Below are positions 1 through 6,785 of a DNA stretch of 64,000 nucleotides, piece after piece. Positions within the stretch are counted from its first letter, which is position 1, and each line of letters begins with the position of its first letter. The DNA is from an uncultured Clostridia bacterium (GTDB taxonomy: Bacteria > Bacillota > Clostridia > Christensenellales > UBA1242). The notes under the pieces were generated by a model that did no database searches, had not been told where the DNA came from, and was given only the letters and a program-made list of their open reading frames with translations. The position numbers and the translations under genes were made by a program. The stretch is taken from positions 62,001 to 126,000 of the forward strand of contig CAKVHV010000002.1 in the NCBI GenBank assembly GCA_934754475.1, given 5' to 3'.

Positions 1-161
1 AGTTAAGTTTAGGAAGCATAAAAAATATTTATAATTTAAATTAATATGAAACCAAAACAAAATAGTTCTCGTCATAATTAAAGTAATTATAAATATCTTA
101 ATTTATATTTAACAATCATTTATTTCAATTTATCAAAAACAATATTTTGCACATAGAGTTA
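1..161. other. AT-rich non-coding end of window
   Basis: This is the stretch downstream of the thioredoxin-reductase-like gene. I see no convincing terminator, RNA or ribosome binding site. A minus-strand ATG at position 19 could open a gene running off the left edge, but no Shine-Dalgarno sequence precedes it, so it is not called. Confidence 0.5.
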
Positions 162-1025
162 TTATTTTTGGGATAAATACTTAATTGCTTCGGTCGATGC
201 AATTGCACCATCGCTACATGCTGTTACAATTTGACGCAAAGACTTTTTTCGAATATCTCCAGCGACAAAAACGTTTGCAATATTTGTATGCATGTTTTCG
301 TCTGTAACCAAAAATCCAGAATCATTATTTATACTATCTTTGTACAAATCTATATTTGTAGTCTTTCCTAAATCGACAAAGATTCCATCACAATCGATGA
401 CTTTTTCGCTAATACCAATCATAGCCTTAATACCTTTAACTTTTGTATCGCCAATTATTTCGATTGGCAAAACATTATGATAACATTCAACTTCGTCAAA
501 ATCAAAGCCATTAGACATATCCATTACAACTATGTCACTAGTTAAATTTTTAAGATACTTAACCGAATTTATGGCAGAGTTGTTTTTTGTAAAAACTATT
601 ATTCTTTTGTTTTTATACAAATTACCATCACACACAGCACAATAACTAAGTCCATGCAACTTAAATTTTTCTTCAGTTTCCAAATTTAAACGTTTATAAG
701 TTGAACCAGAAGCAATTATTAATGTTTTGTATTCAATTGAGTTATTGCCAGTATGAATGATGTTTTTGTCAAAATCTATGCTATTTATGTGTACAAAATC
801 AAACTTAACGTCAAAATTCAAACATTGTTCATACATTTTGGAAACCAACTCAAAACCTGAAATATTAGTAAATCCTGGATAATTATCAATATTAGGTAGT
901 GTCGCTGTAGTTCCACCGATATTATTATCTTCGATAATTAAAACAGATTTGTTTGCTCTTCCGGCATAAATTCCCGCAGTTAATCCCGCAACACCACTGC
1001 CAATAATTACAATATCATATAGCAT
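162..1025 (-). CDS. Thioredoxin reductase-like flavoprotein, probably ferredoxin-dependent (FFTR-like)
   Basis: A 287-residue two-domain flavoprotein of the TrxB fold. The FAD-binding GSGVAG motif is at residues 9-14, the redox-active CAVC disulfide at 129-132, and the C-terminal FAD motif VFVAGD at 252-257 followed by LRQIVTACSDGAIAS. Such enzymes reduce thioredoxin in the cytoplasm. The NADPH half is atypical: the usual GGGxSA reads FTKNNSA (145-151) and the HRRxxFRA motif is absent (about 168-176). Loss of both is the signature of the clostridial ferredoxin-dependent thioredoxin reductases (FFTR), which do not use NADPH, so I infer ferredoxin as donor. The start is ATG with AAGGAG eight bases upstream. 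It is monocistronic as far as visible, with no thioredoxin gene beside it. An NADPH-using TrxB with a divergent motif is the alternative. Confidence 0.85.
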   Translation of the reverse strand: MLYDIVIIGSGVAGLTAGIYAGRANKSVLIIEDNNIGGTTATLPNIDNYPGFTNISGFELVSKMYEQCLNFDVKFDFVHINSIDFDKNIIHTGNNSIEYKTLIIASGSTYKRLNLETEEKFKLHGLSYCAVCDGNLYKNKRIIVFTKNNSAINSVKYLKNLTSDIVVMDMSNGFDFDEVECYHNVLPIEIIGDTKVKGIKAMIGISEKVIDCDGIFVDLGKTTNIDLYKDSINNDSGFLVTDENMHTNIANVFVAGDIRKKSLRQIVTACSDGAIASTEAIKYLSQK

Positions 1026-1190
1026 TTTTGTTTTCTCCTTAATTGCCTATTTTATAAGATTTTTTGTATTTTGCATAGTACTTATGCATAGTAGTAATAA
1101 ATAGACTTGATTTAAAATTTATTATACATTGCAAATAAAATCTAGGAAGTTGAGAGTAACACAAGTGTTTTAAATTTGTATTACCGAAAC

Positions 1191-1290
1191 GACGACGTTT
1201 TCAATCTATGTGACCACGATTTCATCGTGGCATTTGCGATAGCAAATTGGTTTGTGAATGTAATGAACAAAGCAACTTTACATGGATTAT
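1191..1290. repeat. Cloverleaf-like structured repeat, copy 1
   Basis: About 100 bases, closely similar to the copy at 1345-1445. A closing stem (1203-1213 with 1278-1288) encloses three hairpins: CCACGAT/ATCGTGG (1214-1230), TTTGC/GCAAA (1233-1246) and TGGTTTGT pairing imperfectly near 1266-1273. Relative to copy 2 the closing stem carries two changes that become G-U pairs only if the plus strand is the RNA. It is not a tRNA: arm lengths and invariant bases do not fit. Function is unknown. Confidence 0.6.
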
Positions 1291-1302
1291 AATAATCTAA
1301 GA

Positions 1303-1350
1303 AGATTAAACAAAGTCGTCCGCTAGGACACCTTGATTTAATCTGACGAC
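1303..1350. repeat. Nested inverted repeats linking the two cloverleaf copies
   Basis: AGATTAAA (1303-1310) pairs with TTTAATCT (1337-1344), and GTCGTC (1315-1320) can pair with GACGAC at 1345-1350 or with the identical GACGAC at 1191-1196. A small GTCC-GCTA-GGAC hairpin sits at 1318-1329. The competing pairings suggest the two repeats form part of one larger structured unit. Confidence 0.45.
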
Positions 1351-1445
1351 GATTTCAATCTATGTGACCACGATTTTATCGTGGGTTTGCGATAGCAAAT
1401 TGGTTTGTGAATGCAATGAACAAACCAATATCACATAGATTATAA
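1345..1445. repeat. Cloverleaf-like structured repeat, copy 2
   Basis: The second copy of the element at 1191-1290, here with perfect stems. The 11-bp closing stem is 1357-1367 with 1431-1441. Hairpins are CCACGAT-TTT-ATCGTGG (1368-1384), TTTGC-GATA-GCAAA (1386-1399) and TGGTTTGT/ACAAACCA (1401-1427). Its right edge lies about 20 bases past the rplQ terminator, so it is probably outside the rplQ transcript. Confidence 0.6.
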
Positions 1446-1465
1446 CAGATTTTATTAATATAAGC

Positions 1466-1499
1466 AAAAAAAGTTGAACCTAAAAATTCAACTTTTTTT
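1466..1499 (-). terminator. Intrinsic terminator after rplQ
   Basis: A 13-bp stem (1466-1478 with 1487-1499) with core AGTTGAA/TTCAACT. Its minus-strand transcript ends in a U tract. It closes the long S10-spc-alpha cluster. Confidence 0.9.
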
Positions 1500-1511
1500 A
1501 AAAACAAATAA

Positions 1512-2015
1512 TTAAACTAATTCAATAATTGCCAATTCAGCATTGTCACCATTTCTAGTTCCAAGCTTCAAAATTCTAGTATATCCACCGCCAGTGCCAA
1601 GTGTTTCTTTTCTCTTAGCATACTTAGGAGCATATACATTAAATATTTTTTCGATTAGTGGATGCTTAATATCTTCAGTACGTTTAACAAAGTCAGCTTT
1701 TGATTCTTTGTCAGCTCTAACTTCTTGGATGTCATACAATTTGCTCATCATATCACGTCTAGCAGCTAGTTTCTTAGTACCATCGTTGATAACTTCTCTT
1801 TGAGTTTTAACACCTTTTGCATCTACAGTAGTTTTTGTAGTTTTAACTACGTCTTCATATGTATTGATTGCTTTTGTCAAAATTTTTTCAGCATAAGCTC
1901 TAACTTCTTTTGCTTTTTCAAGAGTTGTCTCGATTTTTCCGTACCAAAGAAGATTTGTAGCAAGACTACGCATTACAGCCATTCTTTCGTCTGTAGGTCT
2001 ATTTAATTTTCTCAT
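1512..2015 (-). CDS. rplQ: 50S ribosomal protein L17
   Basis: A 167-residue L17, recognisable from the N-terminal MRKLNRPTDERMAVMRSLAT and the C-terminal GGYTRILKLGTRNGD. L17 lines the peptide exit tunnel region of the large subunit. Typical bacterial L17 is about 115-130 residues. The extra length is a charged insertion at roughly residues 55-110, which keeps the flanking core intact. It is the last gene of the alpha operon, 20 bases after rpoA, and is followed by a strong terminator. Confidence 0.97.
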   Translation of the reverse strand: MRKLNRPTDERMAVMRSLATNLLWYGKIETTLEKAKEVRAYAEKILTKAINTYEDVVKTTKTTVDAKGVKTQREVINDGTKKLAARRDMMSKLYDIQEVRADKESKADFVKRTEDIKHPLIEKIFNVYAPKYAKRKETLGTGGGYTRILKLGTRNGDNAELAIIELV

Positions 2016-2035
2016 TATACAAATTCTCCCTTAAA

Positions 2036-2989
2036 TTATTCTTCGTCATTTCTTAGTGACAAACCAAAACTTTGTAGTTTTGCTGCAACTTCTTCCAAAG
2101 AGCGTTTGCCCAAGTTCTTAACTTTTGCCAAATCGCTTTCGGATTTCTTTGTCAAATCAGCAACAGTATTTATACCTGCTCTCTTTAGACAATTATAACT
2201 TCTTACAGACAAATCTATATCTTCAATTGTCATTTCCAATACTTTGGTTTGTTTATCTTCTTCACGACTAACAAGAATATCCATTTGTGACATGCTTTCA
2301 ACCAAATCAACAAACAATCCAATATGGTCTTGAACAAGTTTTCCCGAAAGAGAAATAACTTCTCTAGCGGACAATGTTCCGTTTGTTTCAACTTCGATTG
2401 TTAGTTTGTCATAGTCAATGCTTTGACCAACACGAGTGTTTCCAACAAAGTAGTTTACTTTTTTGACAGGAGTGAAGATTGAGTCAACAGCAATATAACC
2501 AATTGGCATATCTTCTTTCTTGTTTGCGTCAGCAGGAACATAACCCCTACCACGACCAATATAAACTTCAAGTTCGAATTTTGCACCGTCATCAAGTGTA
2601 CAAATATGAAGGTCAGGATTTAAGATTTCAACCAAATCATTTGGCTCAAAATCAGCAGCAGTAACTTCACCTGCACCATATTTGTTAATTCTCAAAATAG
2701 TTGTGAAATCTTTGGCAGTATCATAACTTTTTACAGCCAAATTTTTGATATTAAGGACAATGTCAACAACATCCTCAGTAACACCTTTAATTGTAGAAAA
2801 CTCGTGTTGAACACCATTAATCTTTATTCCAATTGGAGCTGCACCTGGAAGAGCAGACAAAAGTACTCTTCTTAGACAGTTTCCAAGTGTAATACCAAAA
2901 CCCCTATCCAATGGTTCTACAACAAATCTTGCAAAACAGCCATTGTCAGTTTCTTCACAAGTAATTCTTGGTTTTTCAATTTCCATCAT
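2036..2989 (-). CDS. rpoA: DNA-directed RNA polymerase subunit alpha
   Basis: A 317-residue alpha subunit. The N-terminal dimerisation and assembly domain spans about residues 1-230 (GNCLRRVLLSALPGAA near 37-52). The C-terminal DNA/activator-binding domain spans about 250-310 (LSVRSYNCLKRAGI, then VKNLGKRSLEEV). Alpha dimerises and nucleates assembly of the beta and beta' subunits encoded at the right end of this window. Two tandem ATGs open the frame and the first has AGTGAGG upstream. It lies between rpsD and rplQ as in other alpha operons. Confidence 0.98.
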   Translation of the reverse strand: MMEIEKPRITCEETDNGCFARFVVEPLDRGFGITLGNCLRRVLLSALPGAAPIGIKINGVQHEFSTIKGVTEDVVDIVLNIKNLAVKSYDTAKDFTTILRINKYGAGEVTAADFEPNDLVEILNPDLHICTLDDGAKFELEVYIGRGRGYVPADANKKEDMPIGYIAVDSIFTPVKKVNYFVGNTRVGQSIDYDKLTIEVETNGTLSAREVISLSGKLVQDHIGLFVDLVESMSQMDILVSREEDKQTKVLEMTIEDIDLSVRSYNCLKRAGINTVADLTKKSESDLAKVKNLGKRSLEEVAAKLQSFGLSLRNDEE

Positions 2990-3016
2990 GTGATTTTCCT
3001 CACTTATTTTTATTTA

Positions 3017-3640
3017 TTATTTAGAGTACAACTCTACAATCAAATGTTCACGGATGTTAAGGTCAATATCGTCTCTTTGTGGCATTGCATTAATTTTTCC
3101 AGTAAGTTTTTCAGTGTTAAATTCCAACCATTTAGGCATAACAACTTTAACATCTTTCAAATCTTTAAACATAGGAAGTTCTTTCTTGTTTTCTTTGACA
3201 GCGATAATGTCATCAACTTTTACAAGATAACTAGGAATGTTAACAGTTTTTCCGTTAACAGTGATGTGTCCATGGTTAACGATTTGTCTGCTTTCCTTTC
3301 TGGAAGCACCAATACCCATTCTATAAACAACGTTATCAAGACGTCTTTCTAGTAATGACAACATATTTTCACCGACAATACCAGTTCTTTGGTTATTAGC
3401 CATGTCATAATATGTTCTAAATTGTTTTTCAAGCAAACCATATGCTTTTTTAACTTTTTGTTTTTCTCTTAATTGTAGACTATATTCAGTAGCTTTCTTT
3501 CTAGCTGCACCATGAACTCCTGGAACATTAGGTCTTCTTTCCATAGCACATTTTTTAGAAGTACATCTTTCGCCTTTAAGGAATAGTTTGCATCCTTCAC
3601 GACGACAAATTCTACAATCTGCACCTGTATATTTTGCCAT
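3017..3640 (-). CDS. rpsD: 30S ribosomal protein S4
   Basis: A 207-residue S4. The N-terminus carries the zinc-binding Cys4 form (C9, C12, then CTSKKC near 26-31). The RNA-binding S4 domain is at about residues 98-160 (RLDNVVYRMG, then ARQIVNHGHI-like sequence). S4 nucleates assembly of the 30S body by binding 16S rRNA, and in many Firmicutes it also represses its own synthesis. The gene follows rpsK by 19 bases and precedes rpoA by 27. I saw no classic S4 leader directly before it. Confidence 0.97.
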   Translation of the reverse strand: MAKYTGADCRICRREGCKLFLKGERCTSKKCAMERRPNVPGVHGAARKKATEYSLQLREKQKVKKAYGLLEKQFRTYYDMANNQRTGIVGENMLSLLERRLDNVVYRMGIGASRKESRQIVNHGHITVNGKTVNIPSYLVKVDDIIAVKENKKELPMFKDLKDVKVVMPKWLEFNTEKLTGKINAMPQRDDIDLNIREHLIVELYSK

Positions 3641-3659
3641 TTAATATATTCTCCTTTAA

Positions 3660-4055
3660 TTATATTCTTCTGCGTTTTGGTGGACGACAACCATTATGTG
3701 GAATAGGTGATACGTCTTTAATCATAGTGATATCAAGACCAACTGTTTGCAATGCTCTGATAGCAGTTTCTCTACCATTACCTGGTCCTTTAACATATAC
3801 TTCAACTGATTTGATACCTTGTTCTTTAGCGCTTTTAGCAGCAATTTCAGCTGCTTGTTGAGCAGCATAAGGAGTGCTTTTTCTAGCGCCACTAAGTCCC
3901 AAACTACCTGCACTACTCCAAGAAACTGCATTTCCTGCATTATCTGTGATAGTAATAATAGTGTTATTAAAAGAAGCGTGAATATATGCAGCACCTTTAT
4001 CTAAATTTTTAGTTACTTTTTTCTTTTTTGTAACTTTACTTTTTGTAACAGCCAT
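3660..4055 (-). CDS. rpsK: 30S ribosomal protein S11
   Basis: A 131-residue S11 of the usual length. It has the family motifs GAAYIHASFNNTIITITD (about 21-38), WSSAGSLGLSG and the conserved C-terminal end PHNGCRPPKRRRI. S11 sits on the 30S platform and contributes to the mRNA exit channel. It lies between rpsM (21-base gap) and rpsD in the conserved alpha-operon order. Confidence 0.98.
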   Translation of the reverse strand: MAVTKSKVTKKKKVTKNLDKGAAYIHASFNNTIITITDNAGNAVSWSSAGSLGLSGARKSTPYAAQQAAEIAAKSAKEQGIKSVEVYVKGPGNGRETAIRALQTVGLDITMIKDVSPIPHNGCRPPKRRRI

Positions 4056-4076
4056 TTATTTTCTCCTTAAAAAATT

Positions 4077-4457
4077 TTACTTAGCTTTCTCTTTTTTTGA
4101 CTTAGAAACAGTTTTCTTAGGACCTTTTCTAGTTCTAGCATTTTGTTTTGTATTTTGACCACGAACTGGCAAACCTTTTCTGTGGCGGATACCACGATAG
4201 CAACCAATTTCTTGTAGTCTTTTGATGTTTAATGAAACTTCTCTTTGAAGGTCACCTTCAACAACACAGTTCTTCTCGATGTAAGCTCTGATTTTACCTA
4301 CTTCTTCTTCGGTCAAATCTTTAACACGAGTATCTGGATTTACGTTTGTTCCCTTCAAAATTTCATTAGCAGTTTGTCTACCAATACCATAGATATAAGT
4401 CAAGCCTATCTCTACTCTCTTGTCGTTTGGTAAATCAATTCCAGCAATACGAGCCAT
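4077..4457 (-). CDS. rpsM: 30S ribosomal protein S13
   Basis: A 126-residue S13 with the N-terminal MARIAGIDLPNDKR, the helix-hairpin-helix ALTYIYGIG-like segment (19-26), and the C-terminal basic tail GQNTKQNARTRKGPKK that reaches the P site. S13 in the 30S head contacts P-site tRNA and forms bridges to the 50S. The start is ATG with GGAGG upstream. The 5' side is abnormal: about 300 bases of palindrome-rich sequence separate it from rpmJ, where other Clostridia have a short gap. Confidence 0.98.
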   Translation of the reverse strand: MARIAGIDLPNDKRVEIGLTYIYGIGRQTANEILKGTNVNPDTRVKDLTEEEVGKIRAYIEKNCVVEGDLQREVSLNIKRLQEIGCYRGIRHRKGLPVRGQNTKQNARTRKGPKKTVSKSKKEKAK

Positions 4458-4755
4458 TTTTTTCCTCCATAAATTTATTTAATTTATTTGTTTAGATAAT
4501 TTTTGCAGTAACTAATATAAATTAGTCTTTTATGTATGCAATCAAATTGCATAAGTCTCAAAATTTATGAGACTGGGTGTACAAAATTTGTACACAAGCC
4601 AAATACTTAAATATTTGGTCTCCCACAAGTAAAACTTGTGAAATATATATAAACGCAAAGTAAGAATTTGCCGCGACTTACTTGCAATTATTTTCAAAGT
4701 CATAACTCAAAAATCTGAGTGTAAATAAGATTACATTAGACTTTCTTTAGGCAGT
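4458..4755. other. Long rpmJ-rpsM spacer
   Basis: About 300 bases without a gene, inside an otherwise tightly packed operon. It contains the palindrome array annotated at 4511-4720 and the rpsM ribosome binding site at its left end. No tRNA, small reading frame or clear promoter was found in it. Confidence 0.7.
4511..4720. repeat. Array of about eight consecutive unrelated palindromes
   Basis: Short hairpins follow one another with few bases between them. They are ACTAAT/ATTAGT (4511-4526), TATGCAAT/ATTGCATA (4535-4553), AGTCTCA/TGAGACT (4554-4574), GTGTACAAA/TTTGTACAC (4577-4595), CCAAATA/TATTTGG (4599-4618), CACAAGT/ACTTGTG (4624-4640), a bulged AAGTAAG/CTTACTT (4655-4685) and ACTCA/TGAGT (4705-4720). 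The stems differ in sequence, so structure rather than sequence is what repeats. It is presumably transcribed as part of the S10-spc-alpha mRNA. Confidence 0.75.
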
Positions 4756-4872
4756 TTAACCTTGTCTTTGTTTGTGTTTAGGATATTTTGAACAAATAAC
4801 CATAACTGTGCCATTTCTTTTGATAACTTTGCAACTGTCACACATTTTCTTTACTGATGGTCTTACTTTCAT
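4756..4872 (-). CDS. rpmJ: 50S ribosomal protein L36
   Basis: A 38-residue L36 (begins MKVRPSVKKMCDSCK, ends HKQRQG), below the usual length cutoff for gene finding. It carries the zinc-binding C11-x2-C14 pair with a third Cys at 27 and a His at 33, so it is the zinc form. It lies 12 bases after infA, as in most Firmicutes. Confidence 0.95.
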   Translation of the reverse strand: MKVRPSVKKMCDSCKVIKRNGTVMVICSKYPKHKQRQG

Positions 4873-4884
4873 AACTTTACTCTC

Positions 4885-5112
4885 CTAATTTTTGTTTTTT
4901 AGTCGCCAAATTATGCGACCTTTTGTTAAGTCGTAGAGTGACATTTCAACTTTTACTTGGTCACCCACTAAAATTCTAATGTTGTTAAGATGAAGTTTTC
5001 CGGACAAATATGCTGTGATAATAAATCCGTTAGAAAGTTGAACTTTGAAATTCGCATTTCTTAATACTTCGACTACAACACCTTCTGTTTCTACAACATC
5101 TGCTTTTGACAC
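4885..5112 (-). CDS. infA: Translation initiation factor IF-1
   Basis: A 75-residue IF-1, an S1-like OB fold (SKADVVETEGVVVEVL, then GHLSGKLHLNNIRI-like strand). IF-1 occupies the A site of the 30S subunit during initiation. I place the start at the GTG at 5112: AGGAGG (5123-5128) lies ten bases upstream and the protein then begins at the conserved SKAD. An in-frame ATG at 5136 would add eight residues, but it overlaps the upstream gene and would put AGGAGG inside the reading frame. The ribosome binding site overlaps the stop of the KOW gene, which suggests coupling. Confidence 0.93.
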   Translation of the reverse strand: MSKADVVETEGVVVEVLRNANFKVQLSNGFIITAYLSGKLHLNNIRILVGDQVKVEMSLYDLTKGRIIWRLKNKN

Positions 5113-5126
5113 AAACAACAAGCCTC

Positions 5127-5387
5127 CTATTTGCAATCTCGAGATTTAATGTAATCTTTCAAATATTTTATAACATCACAATTAACCAAATGATTCATAT
5201 CCAGATTGCTATGACTATTTAGCATTTGCAAATGTTTAAAATTCTTTTTCTTTGGACATTCTATTTTTCTAGTTTTGCCATTGACAAGATAAGCATAATT
5301 ATCTTCTATCTTACTAATTACAAAAACTTGATTTTTTTCTCTACCTGATATAGCGAGAACTACCGCTCCGACACAAAAATCCGACAT
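5127..5387 (-). CDS. KOW-domain RNA-binding protein (L14e-like)
   Basis: An 86-residue protein beginning MSDFCVGAVVLAISGREK, which matches the start of KOW/L14e-type domains. It is followed by VFVISKIEDNYAYLVNGKTRKIECPKKKN, a second beta-strand region. Small KOW proteins of this type sit between map and infA in many Clostridia and are assumed to bind rRNA. The specific role is unknown. It starts 9 bases after map and its stop overlaps the infA ribosome binding site. Confidence 0.85.
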   Translation of the reverse strand: MSDFCVGAVVLAISGREKNQVFVISKIEDNYAYLVNGKTRKIECPKKKNFKHLQMLNSHSNLDMNHLVNCDVIKYLKDYIKSRDCK

Positions 5388-5396
5388 AATTACTCC

Positions 5397-6143
5397 TTAT
5401 AATGTTAGTATTTCAACACCATTTTCGGTAATTAATACTGTGTTTTCGTAGTGAGCAGAAGGCAAACCATCTCTAGTTTTGCATGTCCAACCATCCGACA
5501 TAAACACAACGTTTTTGTCACCCATGTTAACCATAGGTTCAATAGCAATAACTGCATTTGCGTTTAGTCTAGGACCACTACCGGCTTTTCCATAATTTGG
5601 AACCATAGGGTCTTCGTGAAGGTGACTACCAACACCATGACCAACAAGTTCTCTAACTATTGAATAACCATTTTTTTCAACAAAAGTCTGTATTCTATGA
5701 GATATATCACCAACGAATGCACCACTTTTCAAATCTTTTATACCTTCAAAGAAGCTTTGTTCTGTAACTTTAATTAATTTTTTAACTTTTGCATCAATTT
5801 TTCCTACAGGAAAGGTTCTAGCAGCATCACCATGATAGCCTTTGTATTTTGCACCACAATCAATGCTAATAATATCCCCTTCCTTAAGGATAATATTGTT
5901 ACTTGGAATTCCATGTACAATGGTATCATTGACCGATGCACATATGCTTCCTGGAAATCCACAATAGTTCTTAAAGGATGGCGTAGCACCTTGTGACTTA
6001 ATATAATCATAAGCGATTTTGTCAAGTTCTTTTGTACTAATGCCAACCCTTATACTATCTTCTACAACTTTAAGTGTATCTCTAGTTATTCTTCCTGCTT
6101 CACGCATAAGGTCGATTTCTTCTTGAGACTTAATCTTAATCAT
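5397..6143 (-). CDS. map: Methionine aminopeptidase, type I
   Basis: A 248-residue enzyme that removes the initiator methionine from nascent proteins. The pita-bread fold metal ligands are visible: ISIDCGAKYKGYHGDAARTF (two Asp), ELVGHGVGSHLHEDP (His), IEPMV (Glu) and YENTVLITENGVE (Glu). It has no N-terminal SH3-like or zinc extension, so it is the short bacterial type Ia form. The start overlaps the end of adk by 8 bases. The gene order secY-adk-map-infA is classical. Confidence 0.97.
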   Translation of the reverse strand: MIKIKSQEEIDLMREAGRITRDTLKVVEDSIRVGISTKELDKIAYDYIKSQGATPSFKNYCGFPGSICASVNDTIVHGIPSNNIILKEGDIISIDCGAKYKGYHGDAARTFPVGKIDAKVKKLIKVTEQSFFEGIKDLKSGAFVGDISHRIQTFVEKNGYSIVRELVGHGVGSHLHEDPMVPNYGKAGSGPRLNANAVIAIEPMVNMGDKNVVFMSDGWTCKTRDGLPSAHYENTVLITENGVEILTL

Positions 6144-6765
6144 TGTTTACCTGGTTTAGTATTGCTTTAACCAATGCGTAGGTATCTTCAACAGTATCTG
6201 TCGCATCAATTTTGCTAAACACACCTTTTTCTTTATAAAAATTTATAACATCTTGTGATACAGCTTGTTTGCTTAGTCTGACTTTGATAACTTCAGGTTT
6301 ATCATCATCTCTAATATAAACATCTCCACCACATTTTTCGCACTTGCCATCTTTCATCCATTCTAGTGATGTAGGTTGATTGCAACTGCTACACATTCTA
6401 CGACTAGATAATCTCTCGATTATTTTGTCTTCGCTCAAATCAATCATAAGAGCCAAATCTATATCTGTAATGCCTTCCAAAAATTTTGCTTGTGCGATGT
6501 TTCTTGGATAACCATCAAGAATAAATCCGTTCTTACAATCGTCTGAATTTAGCCTATCTTCAACTAACTTGTTTGTTAGTTCTTCTGGAACTAGTTCACC
6601 TTTGTCAATATATGACTTAGCGATTTTGCCTAGTTCTGTTTCATTTTTTATATTATTTCTAAAAATTTCGCCAGTAGAGATATGTGGCAAGCCATATTCC
6701 TTGCTAATAATTCCAGCTTGAGTGCCTTTGCCACTTCCTACAGGTCCTAATAATACTAATTTCAT
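6136..6765 (-). CDS. adk: Adenylate kinase
   Basis: A 209-residue kinase interconverting ATP plus AMP with two ADP. The P-loop GPVGSGKGTQ is at about residues 7-16, AMP-site residues lie in STGEIFRNN, and GFILDGYPR is at about 80-88. The long-form LID domain holds a Cys4 zinc site (CSSCNQ, then CEKCGG), usual for Gram-positive adenylate kinases. It overlaps map by 8 bases and follows secY by 20. Confidence 0.97.
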   Translation of the reverse strand: MKLVLLGPVGSGKGTQAGIISKEYGLPHISTGEIFRNNIKNETELGKIAKSYIDKGELVPEELTNKLVEDRLNSDDCKNGFILDGYPRNIAQAKFLEGITDIDLALMIDLSEDKIIERLSSRRMCSSCNQPTSLEWMKDGKCEKCGGDVYIRDDDKPEVIKVRLSKQAVSQDVINFYKEKGVFSKIDATDTVEDTYALVKAILNQVNND

Positions 6766-6785
6766 TAATCTTCCTTTTTCATCCT

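Noticed and set aside
1..19. Minus-strand ATG at 19 as the start of a gene leaving the window
   Set aside because: No ribosome binding site upstream and only six codons visible.
1191..1445. Two cloverleaf repeats as tRNA genes or a CRISPR array
   Set aside because: Arm sizes and invariant tRNA bases do not fit. There are only two long copies, without regular short spacers.
3469..3690. 73-residue minus-strand frame overlapping rpsD and rpsK
   Set aside because: It is out of frame within rpsD with no own ribosome binding site; a shadow of the real gene.
5113..5136. ATG at 5136 as the infA start
   Set aside because: It would place AGGAGG inside the coding sequence; the GTG at 5112 gives the conserved SKAD N-terminus.
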